A stretch of DNA of 64,000 bases from Hemileia vastatrix (lineage: Eukaryota > Basidiomycota > Pucciniomycetes > Pucciniales > Zaghouaniaceae): NCBI GenBank assembly GCA_030280995.1, contig JASXTE010000010.1, positions 26,425,823 to 26,489,822 of the forward strand. The letters are read 5' to 3'. The notes below the pieces were generated by a model, which was not told the origin of the DNA, ran no database searches, and saw only the letters and a list, made by a program, of their open reading frames with translations. This document shows, in pieces, positions 11,160-23,970 of this stretch (position 1 is its first letter; the number at the start of each line of letters is the position of its first letter). The position numbers and the translations under genes were made by a program.

Positions 11160-14100
11160 GCACTGGATGATACATCAAGTGATTGTGCCAGCAATATTTC
11201 ATATGAATCTCAACAAGAAATCTTGATGCTGGAAGAAGATATTCAGTATTTAAATACTATTGACATTGATAATAATGATTCATCTACAGTTGAGGATGCT
11301 GAGATCATAAAGAACATTGAGGATAACTCAATTGTTATTGCACCTCTTAAGGCACCAGTCTTGATTAATGGAACCAGCATTGAAGTTGTTCTGGATTCTG
11401 GAGCTGGAGGAAGTGTAGTTTCTGAAAGAGCACTTGCTTCAGTGGATCAAGACTATAAATCAAAACTGATGCCTATCATTTCTGAAAATTGGAGAGGTAA
11501 TGGCTCTGTTTTTTCCCCCATTGGTAAATACAAAGCCACAGTGTTTTTTAAATATAACCATGGTTTTGTAAGAGCTATTTGTGATTTTGTTGTTATGAAA
11601 AATGATAACTTAAGCAATTGGTTTATTGTAGGGAATGATATTTTAACCAAGTATGGCATAAAATTGGATCCCTCAAACCAATGTTTCACAATGGGGATGA
11701 ATGGTAAGAGGAAATTTAAGATTTCTTCCTCCAAAAAATTATTAAAACCAGAATTGAACACATGAAATTCTGTAGTTCAATATAAAGGAAGATCTACAAA
11801 AGAAATGCATGCCCTTATGTCTGAAATTGACAATGCCTCTTTCGGAGAACAACTTTCTGGTGAGGATAAAGATTCCATCATTAACTTGATAAAGTCTTTT
11901 CCATGGCCTTTGCTCATGGGTCACATGAACTGGGATTAGTTAAAGAGGAAATGAAACTTTCATTGTCTTGTCCATTAACTGATATACCGCCTAGTTTTAA
12001 GAAGAAGCCTTATCCTGCTTCTCCCACAAAGAGAAAAGATATTGAAGACAATATCTCTACCCTTTTAAAACTGAATATTATTGAAAAGGTAGTTGAAACA
12101 CCTAAATATTGTGTTATCTCACCTGTCCTAATTTCTTATGAGAAAGATAAAGCCAGGTTATGTGGTGATTATAGAGCACTAAATACTTATACTGTTGATA
12201 ATATCTATCCTTTGCCTGGAATTAGCTCTATACATGCTACCTTACAGGGTGCTAAATATATCATCTGTTTGGATGGTAATAAAGGATATCACCAGGTACC
12301 TGTTGAGAAAAATTCTCAGAATTTTCTGATGATTGCTACTCATATGGGTATTTATAAGTATATTAGGATGCCATTTGGCCATAAAAATGCCCCTTCAGTT
12401 TTTCAACAAGTCATGGATAACACATTCCATCAAGAGATAATTGAAGGATGGCTGATGGTCTATATTGATGATATCATTATATTTTCAAAAACATTTGAGG
12501 ACCATCTCAACCACCTGTGTAAAGTGTTCCAAAAAATGGATGAAATAAATATGACACTTGCTTTGAAGAAATGTAAATTTGGGTTCCATTCTTTAAAAGT
12601 TCTTGGTCATGTTGTTTCAGGCTTACAGATATGTGTTCAGCAAAACAAAGTGGCAGCCATACAACAGGTGAAGGCTCCTAATACAGTTAGAGAGCTACAG
12701 AGTTTTTTGGGAATGTGTGGATACTATAGACAGCATATTAAAAATTACCAAGTCATAGCTTTACCCCTTACCCAATTAATTAGAAAGGATGTTGCTTTTT
12801 TCTGGAATACTGAAAGACAAAGAGCTTTTGACACTATGAAACACTGTTTGATGTCAGCACCTATTCTTGATTTACCTGACTTTAATCAGCCATTTGTTTT
12901 ATATACTGATGCCAGTTTTATTGGTCTGGTTGCTTCCCTCCATCAAAAACAAGTGATGAATGATAAAGTATCAGAAGTAGTAATTTGTTATATTTCAAGA
13001 ACCTTGAGAAATAGTGAATTGAAATATGGTGCTACTCAATTGGAATGTTTAGCTGTAGTGTGGGCTCTGGAAAAGCTACATTATTACCTAGATGACCAAA
13101 AATTTGAGCTTGTCACTGACTGCAGTGCAGTTAAATGCCTTTTAAATTTGAAAACACCTAACAGACATATGTTCAGATGGAAGTTAGCTGTTCAAGAGTA
13201 CAGAGGGAGCATTACAATTATTCTTAGGTCTGGTATTGTTCACTCAAATGTGGATATGTTATCAAGGTTACCTTTACCAAATAATGACTCTAATCCTGCT
13301 TATGATCCTGAGGATGAAATTATTCATATTCATGGGATATATGTGGTTGATATGGAGGAAGAGCTATTGCAGCTTATTCTGGATTCATATGATAAGGACA
13401 CTGACTTAAAAAAGTTATGCACCATATTAAATGATCCAAAGAATGCTTCAATACAAGCATTAATTAAAACCCTTCCACCAAAGTACCAAAAATCTTTGGA
13501 AAAAGTAAATTTTCAATTGATGAAGGATATCTATATTATAGAAGGAAGTTGAGTAATGTTATGGTTATTCCTCCTTCTATGAGAGAAATCATCTTGAAAA
13601 TTTGTCATGATGACATATTAGCTGGACATTTTGATCTTGACAAAACAATGATCAGAATTAAGAACACTGCTTTGTGGGCTAATATGTCTGAAGACACAAA
13701 ATTATATGTTGAATCTTGTGATTCTTGCCAAAAATCAAAAAGATTAACTAGTAAAAGAGCAGGATTAATGCAACATATTGAACCTCCTGATGCTCCATGG
13801 AAAATAATAAACATGGATTTTGTAACAGGATTACCTATTTCTGGTAAAGACAGTTATAACTCTTGTTGGGTTATTGTGGACAGATTCACAAAAATGTGTA
13901 AATTTATCCCTACCCACAAGGATGTTTCCACTAAAGAATTAGCTTTCTTATGGTGGTCTCATATGTTTAATACTGCTGGTTTTCCTAAAGCCATAATCTC
14001 TGACAGAGACCCTAAATTTACTTCTGAATTTTGGATGTCTCTGATGGATGTTTGTGGTTGTGATCTGAAACTTTCTACTGCCCATCACCCTCAGACTGAT

Positions 14101-14901
14101 GGTTTAGCTGAAAGAATGATTCAGACTTTAGAGGACATGATAAGAGGATATTGTGCCTTTGGCCTTGAGTATAAAGATAATGACAGATTCACTCATGATT
14201 GGGTTACCTTACTTCCTGGGTTAGAATTTGCTTATAATAGCACTGTTCATTCTGTTACTCAAAGAAAGCCTTTTGAGCTCTGGCTTGGATATGTTCCAAA
14301 TACTCCTGCCCAAATTCTCAATAACAAAATACCTAAATTGGATATACATCCTGGTGTAAAATCTTTTCTTCAAATGCAACAACTATGTAGAAATCATGCT
14401 CAAAAATGTATTGAAAAATCATTTGAATATGAGAAGAAAAGATGGGACAAATCCCATAAAGAATACACTTTTAAAAAGGGTGATGAAGTGTTGATTTCTA
14501 CAGTCCACTTCAATTTACAAGGTAATAACAAATTAAAAGACCCATTTGTTGGTCCATTTGTTGTCAGAAGAATGATTGGAGATAATGCAGTTAAGGTTAT
14601 TTTGTATTCTCCATATGACAGAAAACATCCTGTTTTTCCAATATCTCTTCTAAAATCTTACACATCCAATAGTGATTTATCTCCAAAAAGGAGGGGAAAA
14701 CCAAAGAAAACCCCAAATTAAATCACTGAAACAGCAGAAATTGAAAAAATTCTGAATGACAGAATAGTCACTGCTGAAAAAGGTACAGAATACTTATTGA
14801 TATTCAAGAATAAATCATCTGAATATGATTCTTGGATACCTGGGAAGGAGATATCTATTCTTCCTACTCTATTAAAAAATTATAAAAAGAAAAAATCATA
14901 G
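11160..14901 (+). pseudogene. pol: A1 pol: protease, RT, RNase H, integrase, chromodomain (decayed)
   Basis: Frames 11157-11765, 11903-13552 and 13549-14721 carry, in order, protease (DSGAGG), RT (YIDD near 12462), RNase H (YTDASF), integrase with H-H-C-C zinc site and DDE residues, and a chromodomain tail. Disabling changes relative to A2/D2 are a TGA at 11763, a 1-nt loss near 11902, a 1-nt loss near 13506 and a TAA at 14719. The chromodomain remains readable to the stop at 14901. The combination cannot be expressed, so this copy is dead. Confidence 0.9.
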
Positions 14902-14904
14902 CAT

Positions 14905-14934
14905 TTTTTTTATTGTTTTTTTAGAGTGAGGGAG
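14905..14934 (+). promoter_or_regulatory. A1 T-rich box and polypurine tract
   Basis: T7-ATTG-T7 followed by AGAGTGAGGGAG directly before the 3' LTR. The purine tract would prime plus-strand DNA synthesis. The same pair is found before the 3' LTRs of A2, D1 and D2, with a variant in B. Confidence 0.75.
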
Positions 14935-15757
14935 TGTCAGCCAGGCTACTAGACTTACCCAGTAAAATAATTAATTATCTTACTGAGGTGAAGCCACACC
15001 TTTTAGATCCTTATTAATAATTATTTATTTATTAAATAATAATGTATTACTTACAATTAACTAACTAAATAAACTTAGTAATTAATTAATAAAAATAAGT
15101 AATTGTCCCATATATATTTTTACTCCCAAACACCGTGCTCAATAATACAGATGAGATGGGAATAAGAATTAGTATTAAAAAATATATATATATATAAAAC
15201 TATAAAAAGAAAGAAATACTTTTTCAAATTCCTTTAATTAGATTTTATTGATTCAATATTTCAAATCAAATGTTCTTACACTAAACTGTGACGGACCAAA
15301 GGGTTCATAGTTTTATTTCAAATACAATAAATCCTTTTATTTACGCACTATTTAGTCTTACTTTTATTATTTCACATACTATCTTTAATAAAGTTTTTTC
15401 CTCTCACACTCTTGTACTAGGGGATGGTAATTCCGTGTTTTATTTTCTCACATTTTTCCTATAAAAGGCCTTTCCTTTTTGTCCTTTTGATGCATTCCTT
15501 ACTTACTTTACAAACTTTTATAACACTTCAGTTAAAACAATTTTATTACTATAATTTATAACCATTAGTATTTACATCACCGTAATTCTAAAAAAATATA
15601 ATTTATAATAATATAAAAATTTACCTCTTCTTAAATTGAGTAAAATAAATCACTTAGATTAAGAAAATACGTACCTTGCCTTTGAAAGTCCAGTAACCAC
15701 TTAAAATCCTTGTATAAACCTCGAATAAAACTTGTAGACCAAAAGGATCCCTTGACA
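14935..15757 (+). mobile_element. A1 3' LTR
   Basis: 823 bp, TGTCAGCCAGGC to CCCTTGACA. It has a TATAAAAGG box near 15461. The flanks outside the two A1 LTRs (TCAAC on the left, ACAAG on the right) do not match, so A1 is not bounded by a target duplication and was probably rearranged after insertion. Confidence 0.85.
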
Positions 15758-16224
15758 ACAAGGGTGTGAGAGGAAAAAACTAAATAAAGAGAGTATGTGA
15801 AATAATAAAAGCTATACTAAATGGTACATCAAGAAGGATATCAATTTTTTTTTGAAATAAAACTTGAGTTCCCTTAGACTGTCACATTCAGTACAAAACA
15901 TTTGATTTAAAATGTAGATTCAACAGAAATTTAAATTTCTTAAAAAAGAATTTTAATTTTTTTAGAATTTTGTTATATTTTAATACTATTTTTATTCCCT
16001 CTCATCTGTATTATTGAGCACGGTTTTAGGGAGTAAAAATGTATGGGACAATTACTTATTTTTATTAATTATCTACATTACTTAGTGTACTTAGATAGTT
16101 AGTTGTAAGTAATACATAAGTAGTTAATAAATAATTAATTATTAATAAGGATTTAAAAGGCGTGGCTTCATCTCAGTAAGATAATTAATTATTTTACTGG
16201 GTAAGTCTAGTAGCCTGGCTGACA
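15758..16224 (-). mobile_element. Truncated family A LTR
   Basis: It matches the first 60 percent of the A2 3' LTR (from ACAAGGGTGTGAG to GCCTGGCTGACA) in the same orientation. The part that should lie left of 15758 is absent, replaced by the end of the A1 3' LTR. This is a second sign of rearrangement between A1 and A2. Confidence 0.8.
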
Positions 16225-16233
16225 ATTTACTTA

Positions 16234-16469
16234 CACCACAAGAGAATCGATGCCGTTTTGTGCTTTTTTGCCACCTGATCGTTTGACCTGTCAGTCAAGA
16301 AATCTATCATTTATTGGCTAGATTCATTTCAAACAATTTTTGTTTTTCCTCCGACAGGTCAATATCAACAGTCTTAACATATATAAAAGTTGTTTGAAAT
16401 GTCTCAAGCAGATAAATGATAGATCTCTTGACTGACAGGTCAAATGATTGGGTGGCGACTCTTGTGGTG
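16234..16469 (+). mobile_element. MITE-like inverted-repeat element (copy 2)
   Basis: 236 bp with terminal inverted repeats CACCACAAGAG/CTCTTGTGGTG and TTA on both sides (16231-16233, 16470-16472). The inverted similarity extends inwards for roughly 100 bp per arm, so the single strand could fold into a long hairpin. It has no coding capacity. A 3-bp duplication and CAC ends would fit a non-autonomous DNA transposon, but the superfamily is not certain. Confidence 0.7.
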
Positions 16470-16472
16470 TTA

Positions 16473-17283
16473 TGTCAAGGGGTCTTTTGGTCTAGAAGAT
16501 TTTTTCGAGGATTATACGTGGAGTTTTAGTGGTTTAAAGGACTTTCAAAAGGCAAGTACATATTTCTTAATCTCTTTGATTATTTTACTCAAGTTATAAG
16601 AGGTAAAGTCAAATATTAATATAAATTATAGATTAGAAGTACGGTGATGTAAGTACTAATGTTATAAGATATAGAAATAAAGGATGTAATTCAATGTATT
16701 GTAAGATTTGTAAAATAATAAGGAATGAATCAAAAGTACAAAAAGGAAGGGCCTTTTATAGGCAAAATGTGAGACAATAAAACCACGGAATTAACATCTC
16801 CAAGTACAAGGGTGTGAGAGGAAAAAACTAAATAAAGAGAGTATGTGAAATAATCAAAGCTATACTAAATGGTACATCAAGAGAGATATCAATTTTATTT
16901 GAAATAAAACATTAGTTCCCTTGGTTTGTCACATTTAATACAAAATAATTGATTTAAAATGCAGATTCAACGGAAATTTAAATTTCTTAATAAAGAAATT
17001 TGAATTTTTTATATTTTTATTCTATTTTAATACTATTTTTATTCCCTCTCATCTGTATTATTGAGCACTGTGTTAGGGAGTAAAATATGTATGGGACAAG
17101 TACTTATTTTTATTAATTATCTACATTACTTAGTGTACTTAGTTAGTTAGTTGTAAGTAATACATAAGTAGTTTAATAAATAATTAATTATTAATAAGGA
17201 TCTAAAAGGTGTGGCTTAACCTCAGTAAGATAATCAATTATTTTACTGGGTAACTCTAGTAGCCTGGCTGACACTCCCTCATT
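16473..17283 (-). mobile_element. A2 3' LTR
   Basis: 811 bp on the minus strand, ending TGTCAAGGGG on the + strand left side and GGCTGACA on the right. The adjacent CTCCCTCATTCT (17284-17295) is the polypurine tract of A2 read on the minus strand. Confidence 0.87.
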
Positions 17284-17315
17284 CTAAAAAAACAATAAAA
17301 AAATGCTATGATTTT

Positions 17316-20300
17316 TTCTTTTTATACTTTTTTAGTAGAGTAGGAAGATTAGATATCTCCTTCTCAGGTATTTAAGAATCATATTCAGATGATTTATTCT
17401 TGAATATCAATAAGTATTCTGTACCTTTTTCAGCAGTGACTATTCTGTCATTTAGAATTTTTTCAATTTCTGCTGTTTCAGTGATTTCATTTGGTGTTTT
17501 CTTTGGTCTTCCCCTCCTTTTTGGAAATAAATCACTATTGGATGTGTAAGGTTTCAGAAGAGATATTGGAAAAACAGGATGTTTTCTGTCATATGGAGAA
17601 TACAAAATAACCTCAACTGCATTATCTCCAATCATTCTTCTGACAACAAATAGACCAACAAATGGGTCTTTTAATTTGTTATTACCTTGTAAATTGAAGT
17701 GGACTGTAGAAATCAACACTTCATCACACTTTTTAAAAGTGTATTCTTTATGGGATTTGTCCCATCTCTTCTTCTCATATTCAAATGATTTTTCAATACA
17801 TTGTTGAGCATGATTTCTGCAAATTTGTTGCATTTGAAGAAAAGACTTTACACCAGGATGTATATCCAATTTAGGTATTTTGTTATTGAGAATTTGGGCA
17901 GGAGTATTTGGAAGATATCCAAGCCAGATCTCAAAAGGCTTTCTTTAAGTAACAGAATGAACAGTGCTATTATAAGTAAATTCCAGCCCATGAAGTAAAG
18001 TAACCCAATCATGAGTGAATCTGTCATTATATTTATACTCAACACCAAAGGAACAATACCTTCTTATCATGTCCTCTAAAGTCTGAATCATTATTTCAGC
18101 TAATCCATCAGTCTGTGGATGATGGGCAGTAGAAAGTTTCAGATCACAACCACGAACATCCTTCAGAGACATCCAAAATTCAGAAGTAAATTTAGGGTCT
18201 CTGTCAGAGATTATGGCTTTAGGAAAACCAGCAGTATTAAACATATGAGACCACCATAAGAAAGCTAATTCTTTAGTGGAAACATCCTTGTGGGTAGGGA
18301 TAAATTTACACATTTTTGTGAATCTTTCCAGAATAACCCAACAAGAGTTATAACTGTCTTTTCCAGCAATAGGTAATCCTGTTACAAAATCTATGTTTAT
18401 TATCTGCTATGGTGCATCATGAGGTTCAATAACTTGCATTAATCCTGCTCTTTTACCAGTCAATCTCTTTGATTTTTGGCAAGAATCACAAGATTCAACA
18501 TATAATTTTGTGTCTTCAGACATGTTAACCTACCAAGCAGTGTTCTTAATTCTGATCATTGTTTTTTCAAGATCAAAATGTCCAGCTAACATGTAATCAT
18601 GACAAATTTTCAAGATGATTTCTCTCATAGAAGGAGGAATAACCATAACATTACTCAACTTCCTTCTATAATATAGATATCCTTCATCTATAGAAAATTT
18701 ACCTTTTTCCAAAGCCTTCTGGTACTTTGGTGGAAGGGTTTTAATTAATGCTTGTATTGAAGCATTCTTTGGATCATTTAATATGGTGCATAACTTTTTC
18801 AAGTCAGTGTCCTTATCATATGCATACAGAATAAGCTGTAATAGCTCTTCCTCCATATAAACCACATATATCCCATGTATATGAATAAATTCATCTTCAG
18901 GATCATAAGCAGGATTAGAGTCATTATTTGGTAAAGGTAACCTTGATAACATATCCACATTTGAGTGAACAATACTAGCCCTATGAATAATTGTCATTCT
19001 CCCTCTGTATTCTTGAACAGCCAAATGCCATCTGAACATATGTCTGTTAGGTGTTTTAAGGTTTAAAAGGGATTTAACTGCACTGCAGTCAGTGACAAGT
19101 TCAAATTTCTGGTCATCTAGGTAATAATGTAGCTTCTCTAGAGCCCACACTACAGCTAAACATTCCAATTGAATAGAACCATATTTCAATTCACTATTTC
19201 TCAAGGTTCTTGAAATATAACAAATTACTACTTCTGAAAATTTATCATTTATCACCTGTTTTTGATGGAGGGCAGCACCAAGATGAATGAAACTGGCATC
19301 AGTGTACAAAACAAATGGTTAATTAAAGTCAGGTAAAGCAAGAATTGGTGCTGACATCAAACAGTGTTTCATAGTGTCAAAGGCTCTTTGTCTTTCACTA
19401 TTCCAGACAAAAGCAACATCCTTTCTAGTTAATTGGGTAAGGGGTAAAGCTATGACTTGGTAATTTTTAATATACTTTCTATAGTATCCACACATTCCCA
19501 AAAAACTCTGGAGCTCCCTAACTGTAGTAGGAGCCTTCACCTGTTGTATGGCTGCCACTTTGTTTTGGTCAACACATATCTGTAAGCCTGAAACAACATG
19601 ACCAAGAACTTTTAAAGAATGGAAACCAAATTTACATTTCTTCAAAGCAAGTGTCATATTTATTTCATCCATTTTCTGGAACACTTTACACAGGTGGTTA
19701 AGATGGTCCTCAAATGTTTTTGAGAATATAATGATATCATCAATATAAACCATCAGCCATCCTTCAATTATCTCTTGATGGAATGTGTTATCCATGACTT
19801 TTTGGAAAACAGAGGGGGCATTTTTATGGCCAAATGGCATCCTAATATACTTATAAATACCCATATGAGTAGAAATCATCAGAAAATTCTGAGAATTTTT
19901 CTCAACAGGTACCTGGTGATATCCCTTGTTACCATCCAAACAGCTGATATATTTAGCACCCTGTAAAGTAGCATGTATAGAGCTAATTCTAGGTAAAGGG
20001 TAGATATCATCAACAGTATAAGTATTTAGTGCTCTATAATCACCACATAACCTGGCTTTATCTCTCTCATAAGAAATTGGGACAGGTGAGATAACACAAT
20101 ATTTAGGTGTTTCAACTACCTTTTCAACAAAATTCATTTTTAAAAGGGTAGAGATATTGTCTTCAATATCTTTTCTCTTTGTGGGATAAGCAGGATAAGG
20201 CTTCTTTTTTAAACTAGGTGGTATATCAGTTAATGGGCAAGACAATGAAAGTTTCATTTCTTCTTTAACTAATCCCAGTTCATGTGACCCATGAGCAAAG

Positions 20301-21923
20301 GCCATAGGAAAAGACTTTATCAAGTTAAGGATGGAATATTTATCCTCACCAGAAAGTTGTTCTCCAAAAGAGGCATTTTCAATTTCAGACATAAGGGCAT
20401 GCATTTCTTTTGTAGATCTTCCTTTATATTGAACCACAGAATTACATGTGTTCAATTCTGGTTTTAATAATCTTTTAGGGGAGGAAATCTTAAATTTTCT
20501 CTTCCCATTCATCCCCATTGTGAAACATTGGTTTGAAGGATCCAATTTTATGCCATACTTGGTTAAAATATCATTCCCTACAATAAACCAATTGCTTAAG
20601 TTATCATTTTTCATGACAACAAAATCACAAATAACTCTTACAAAACCATTATTATATTTAAAAAACACTGTGGCTTTGTATTTACCAATGGGGGACAAAA
20701 CAGAGCCATAACCTCTCCAATTTTCAGAAATGGTAGGCATCAATTTTGATTTATAGTCTTGATCCACTGAAACAAGTGCTTTTTCAGATGCTACACTTCC
20801 TCCAGCTCCAGAATCCAGAACAACTTCAATTCTGGTTCCATTGATCAAGACTGGTGCCTTGAGAGGGGCAATAACAATTGAGCTATCCTCAATGTTCTTT
20901 ATGATCTCAGCATCTTCAACTGTAGATAAAGCATTATTATCAATATCAATAGTATTTAAATAATGGATATCCTCTTCCAGAATCAAGATTTCTTGTTGAG
21001 ATACATATGAAATATTGCTGGCACAATCACTTAAAGTATCATCCAGTGCTACTGTGTCATCAGCATGCTCCTCTGTTTGTTCTACAAGATTTATCTTCTT
21101 GTCACAAACATGGCCCTTCTGCCAAAGTTTGTTGCACTTGAAGCAAGTGTTTGTTGCATACTTTTTAGGTGCAACAGGGGCAGAATGCTTCCCAAACTTT
21201 TCCAGAGGTTTCTGTTGGTAATTTGAGGGTTTTTCCCAAGTAGTTCTAGGAATGAATCTTCTGGCATCATACTTGTTGTTTAGAATAATCTCATTACAAG
21301 TATTGATGAAAGAAGAAGGTTCTCTGGATAACTCAGTCCTAGCCACAATCAAGTCTCTTAAAGACATTGGTAATTTATAAAGGATCGTGTCCTTCCATAA
21401 CTCAAACTCAATTTTTGGGTCCATAGCTCTTAAGATTTTTACAAGTTTCATTAAGAAATCAATAGGTTTATCAGTAGAAGAACTATATTTAGTTTCCTCA
21501 TACTGCCTTTGTGGAGCCATCCTGAACTTGGAGCCTCCAAATTGTGCTTAAATTAGTTTTTTCCAATCTTCCCATGAGTAATCATTCCCATCCTGAGGAC
21601 AGATTCATACCACATTAGAGCTACATTGGTAAATAAAGAAATTAACTTAGACACAAGTTCCTCATCTGGGAGTTTGTAAGAGTTTTTTAAGTTATCAATT
21701 CTGCAAATGAATTGTTGCCAATAAGAAGAAGAATAACCATCAAATGTTTGATATTGGTCAAGTTTTTGCCAATTATTTTGATTTGAAGGAGTCTCCTTAG
21801 TACTATCTTGTTTCTGAGTAAAAAGCAGCTGTAACTTCTCCAATTGGGCTGTATTCTCATTGTTCAATCCCTCTGTTGAAGATCCTGGTGCATCATCAAT
21901 TTTCGATGGAAACTCAGTGGTAT
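17316..21923 (-). pseudogene. gag-pol: A2 gag 3' part and pol (decayed)
   Basis: Reading right to left from the B insertion, Gag resumes with N-T-T-E-F-P-S, then shows the capsid region, a frameshift near 21560, the knuckle CFKCNKLWQKGHVC, protease DSGAGG, RT YIDD, RNase H, integrase and chromodomain. Open stretches are 21520-19319, 19309-18530, 18313-17945 and 17869-17372. They are separated by in-frame stops at sites that are CAG, TGG, CAA and TGG in A1, that is, by C-to-T or G-to-A changes. The protein otherwise matches A1 closely. Inactive. Confidence 0.88.
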
Positions 21924-23386
21924 TGTCAGCCTGTATATCTCCAGGACTGAGTAAAAAGTGATTATAAGTTATGTTAAACACATGAACTATACATGGGAAC
22001 AATAAATAAGAGTACACAAATAGTATACATAAGTAAAATTATGATAATACACAAAAAATGCCATTATAACACCTTATATACACGCATATATCCACCTTTT
22101 ATAGGTCTTATGTACTTAATATTAATTTGGAATATGTTAGGGTAATCTTAAGAACCTTAAGTATAAGGCTACATAATTTTTAAGTACACTTAAAGCTGTT
22201 ATATTCATTGTTTTATGCAAAAAACAAGAAATGCGCTTTATTTCACTTAAACGTTGACTATATGCGCTATAAAATTGAGAATATCAAAATTGCGCTTTGA
22301 CAGATCAATTGGGCTCATTTAGAACTATTGATTTGGCTATTTAAATGCATAAAAATAACACTTTTCAAATTTGGTGTTTTTTATGCCAGAAATGGCTTCT
22401 GTGTACTGGCCACATACTGCCTGCTTTTTTCCCGTGTGAATAGCTTCATTTTTAGCAAAGTAAGCTTTTTCACACTATAATTACCCCACATTCTACGCCC
22501 ACTGTGGGGAAACACACTAAAATAGGCGACAGGCGCTTATTTAGTGTCCTAGCTTAATTAATAATGCATTGACCTTGTTTATATGCACTAATTTCATTAA
22601 TAACCTCACTCTTGGCACTTTATTTCATCACCACGCTTAAATTCGCCTAATTTTAGTCAAGGATTTACCCGTGCAAGCGCCTGCCAAGAACTGCATGTAG
22701 TTACCCCACATCTCACGCTCTTTTTTAAGTTTTTGGGTGGTTTCTCAGTCAATTTTGGTTATTTTTGAATGGGAATTTCACGTAGTATAATGTCAGGATT
22801 AGCCCCATTATTTCTACAGTAAATCCCCTTTAGTCTTTTATATCATTGTTTTATACGCATATACTCTCTTATTGTCTTTTTCTTTAATTTTGATGGATCA
22901 CCCTTATTATTACAGTATTTTGGCAGTTGTTACTTGTCTAATTATGTCATGGGTCACTAGGGATGTTGATGGGAAGGTCTATTAGTTGTTTTGAGGCGTC
23001 ATTAACTGTGTATTGGATGGTATATCAAGGGATTTATTGGGGAACTCAGTGTGTATAAAAGGAGGAGGTTTTTGGGTCTTGTTTCTACATTCTTTATCAT
23101 TACAATTTAAACAATATAACCAAATCAATTACAATACATATCAATTAGTACTTTCATAAGACTTTTGAATAGTATCTGAATTATATAATCTATTTTTCTA
23201 CCAACTATTAAGATTGTAAGCCATATATAATAATAGTGAGAATTATATTACTGAGACCTTTATATTTGATTATATTTTATAACTTAGTGGATTAAAACTA
23301 CAGTATTCATATAGGACCATTAAAATCTTCTAGACAACTGACTATTCAAGCTAGTTCACGTCCTTGTACTTGACTTTAGCCTGACA
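21924..23386 (+). mobile_element. B 5' LTR
   Basis: 1463 bp from TGTCAGCCTGTATATC to TTTAGCCTGACA. The preceding GGTAT (21919-21923) is repeated after the 3' LTR (31525-31529). It differs from the 3' LTR at about six substitutions that I could see and by a 38-bp deletion near 22827, between short ATCCCC repeats. B is therefore a fairly recent insertion into A2. Confidence 0.93.
23054..23062 (+). promoter_or_regulatory. TATA box of the B 5' LTR
   Basis: TATAAAAGG in the sequence GTGTATAAAAGGAGG, the same 9-mer as in the A and D LTRs. Confidence 0.6.
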
Positions 23387-23400
23387 ATTGGGGACCTTTC
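23387..23400 (+). other. B primer-binding site
   Basis: After the LTR end CTGACA comes AT and then TGGGGACC, which would pair with a tRNA 3' end GGUCCCCA. Confidence 0.6.
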
Positions 23401-23970
23401 CTCAAGAATTCTGTTATAATCCAGTAAGTGAAATTTTCAAAGAAGGTACACGTAAATAATATCCCTATAGAAATATTTGGATAATTACAACAGGTTGGGG
23501 TCACTTATATAGTAATTTCAGAAAAAGAAGCCCTGTTATATAATAAAATTTTGATATTGAATCATCAATTTTACCACTAATTTAACATATAATTGTTCTT
23601 AGTGGGAGTCTGTCAATAGACCAATTAAATTTGTGATCTTTGCAGATGATAACCAATTAAACTGATTAATTGTTTTCTTTTTACAGGACTCTTAATCCCT
23701 TTTTATTGGTTTGTAAAATTCATTTAATATTTGGAAAGAATCTTACTAACAAATTTTCTTTTTTAAATATAAATACACGGCTACATATTGTAGACCAGTT
23801 AAATCAAGTGACCACATAAAAGCATATTTGACTTTTGGCACTTAAAGATTCACTTCATACCAATAAGTAAGCAATAAAATTGTCTTCAGTGGTATTAATA
23901 AATACTGATTAAACTCCTTTTTGAAGTTTTTCATATCTAAACTTTCAATTCTCTAAAATTCCACGTAAAA
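23401..23970 (+). other. B leader with possible intron
   Basis: About 570 nt without a credible gene. A consensus donor GTAAGT is at 23424. A good acceptor TTTTTACAG ends at 23686, with CTGAT about 20 nt before it, giving a possible 263-nt leader intron. I do not see the UU-bulged stem-loops of the A and D leaders here. Confidence 0.45.
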
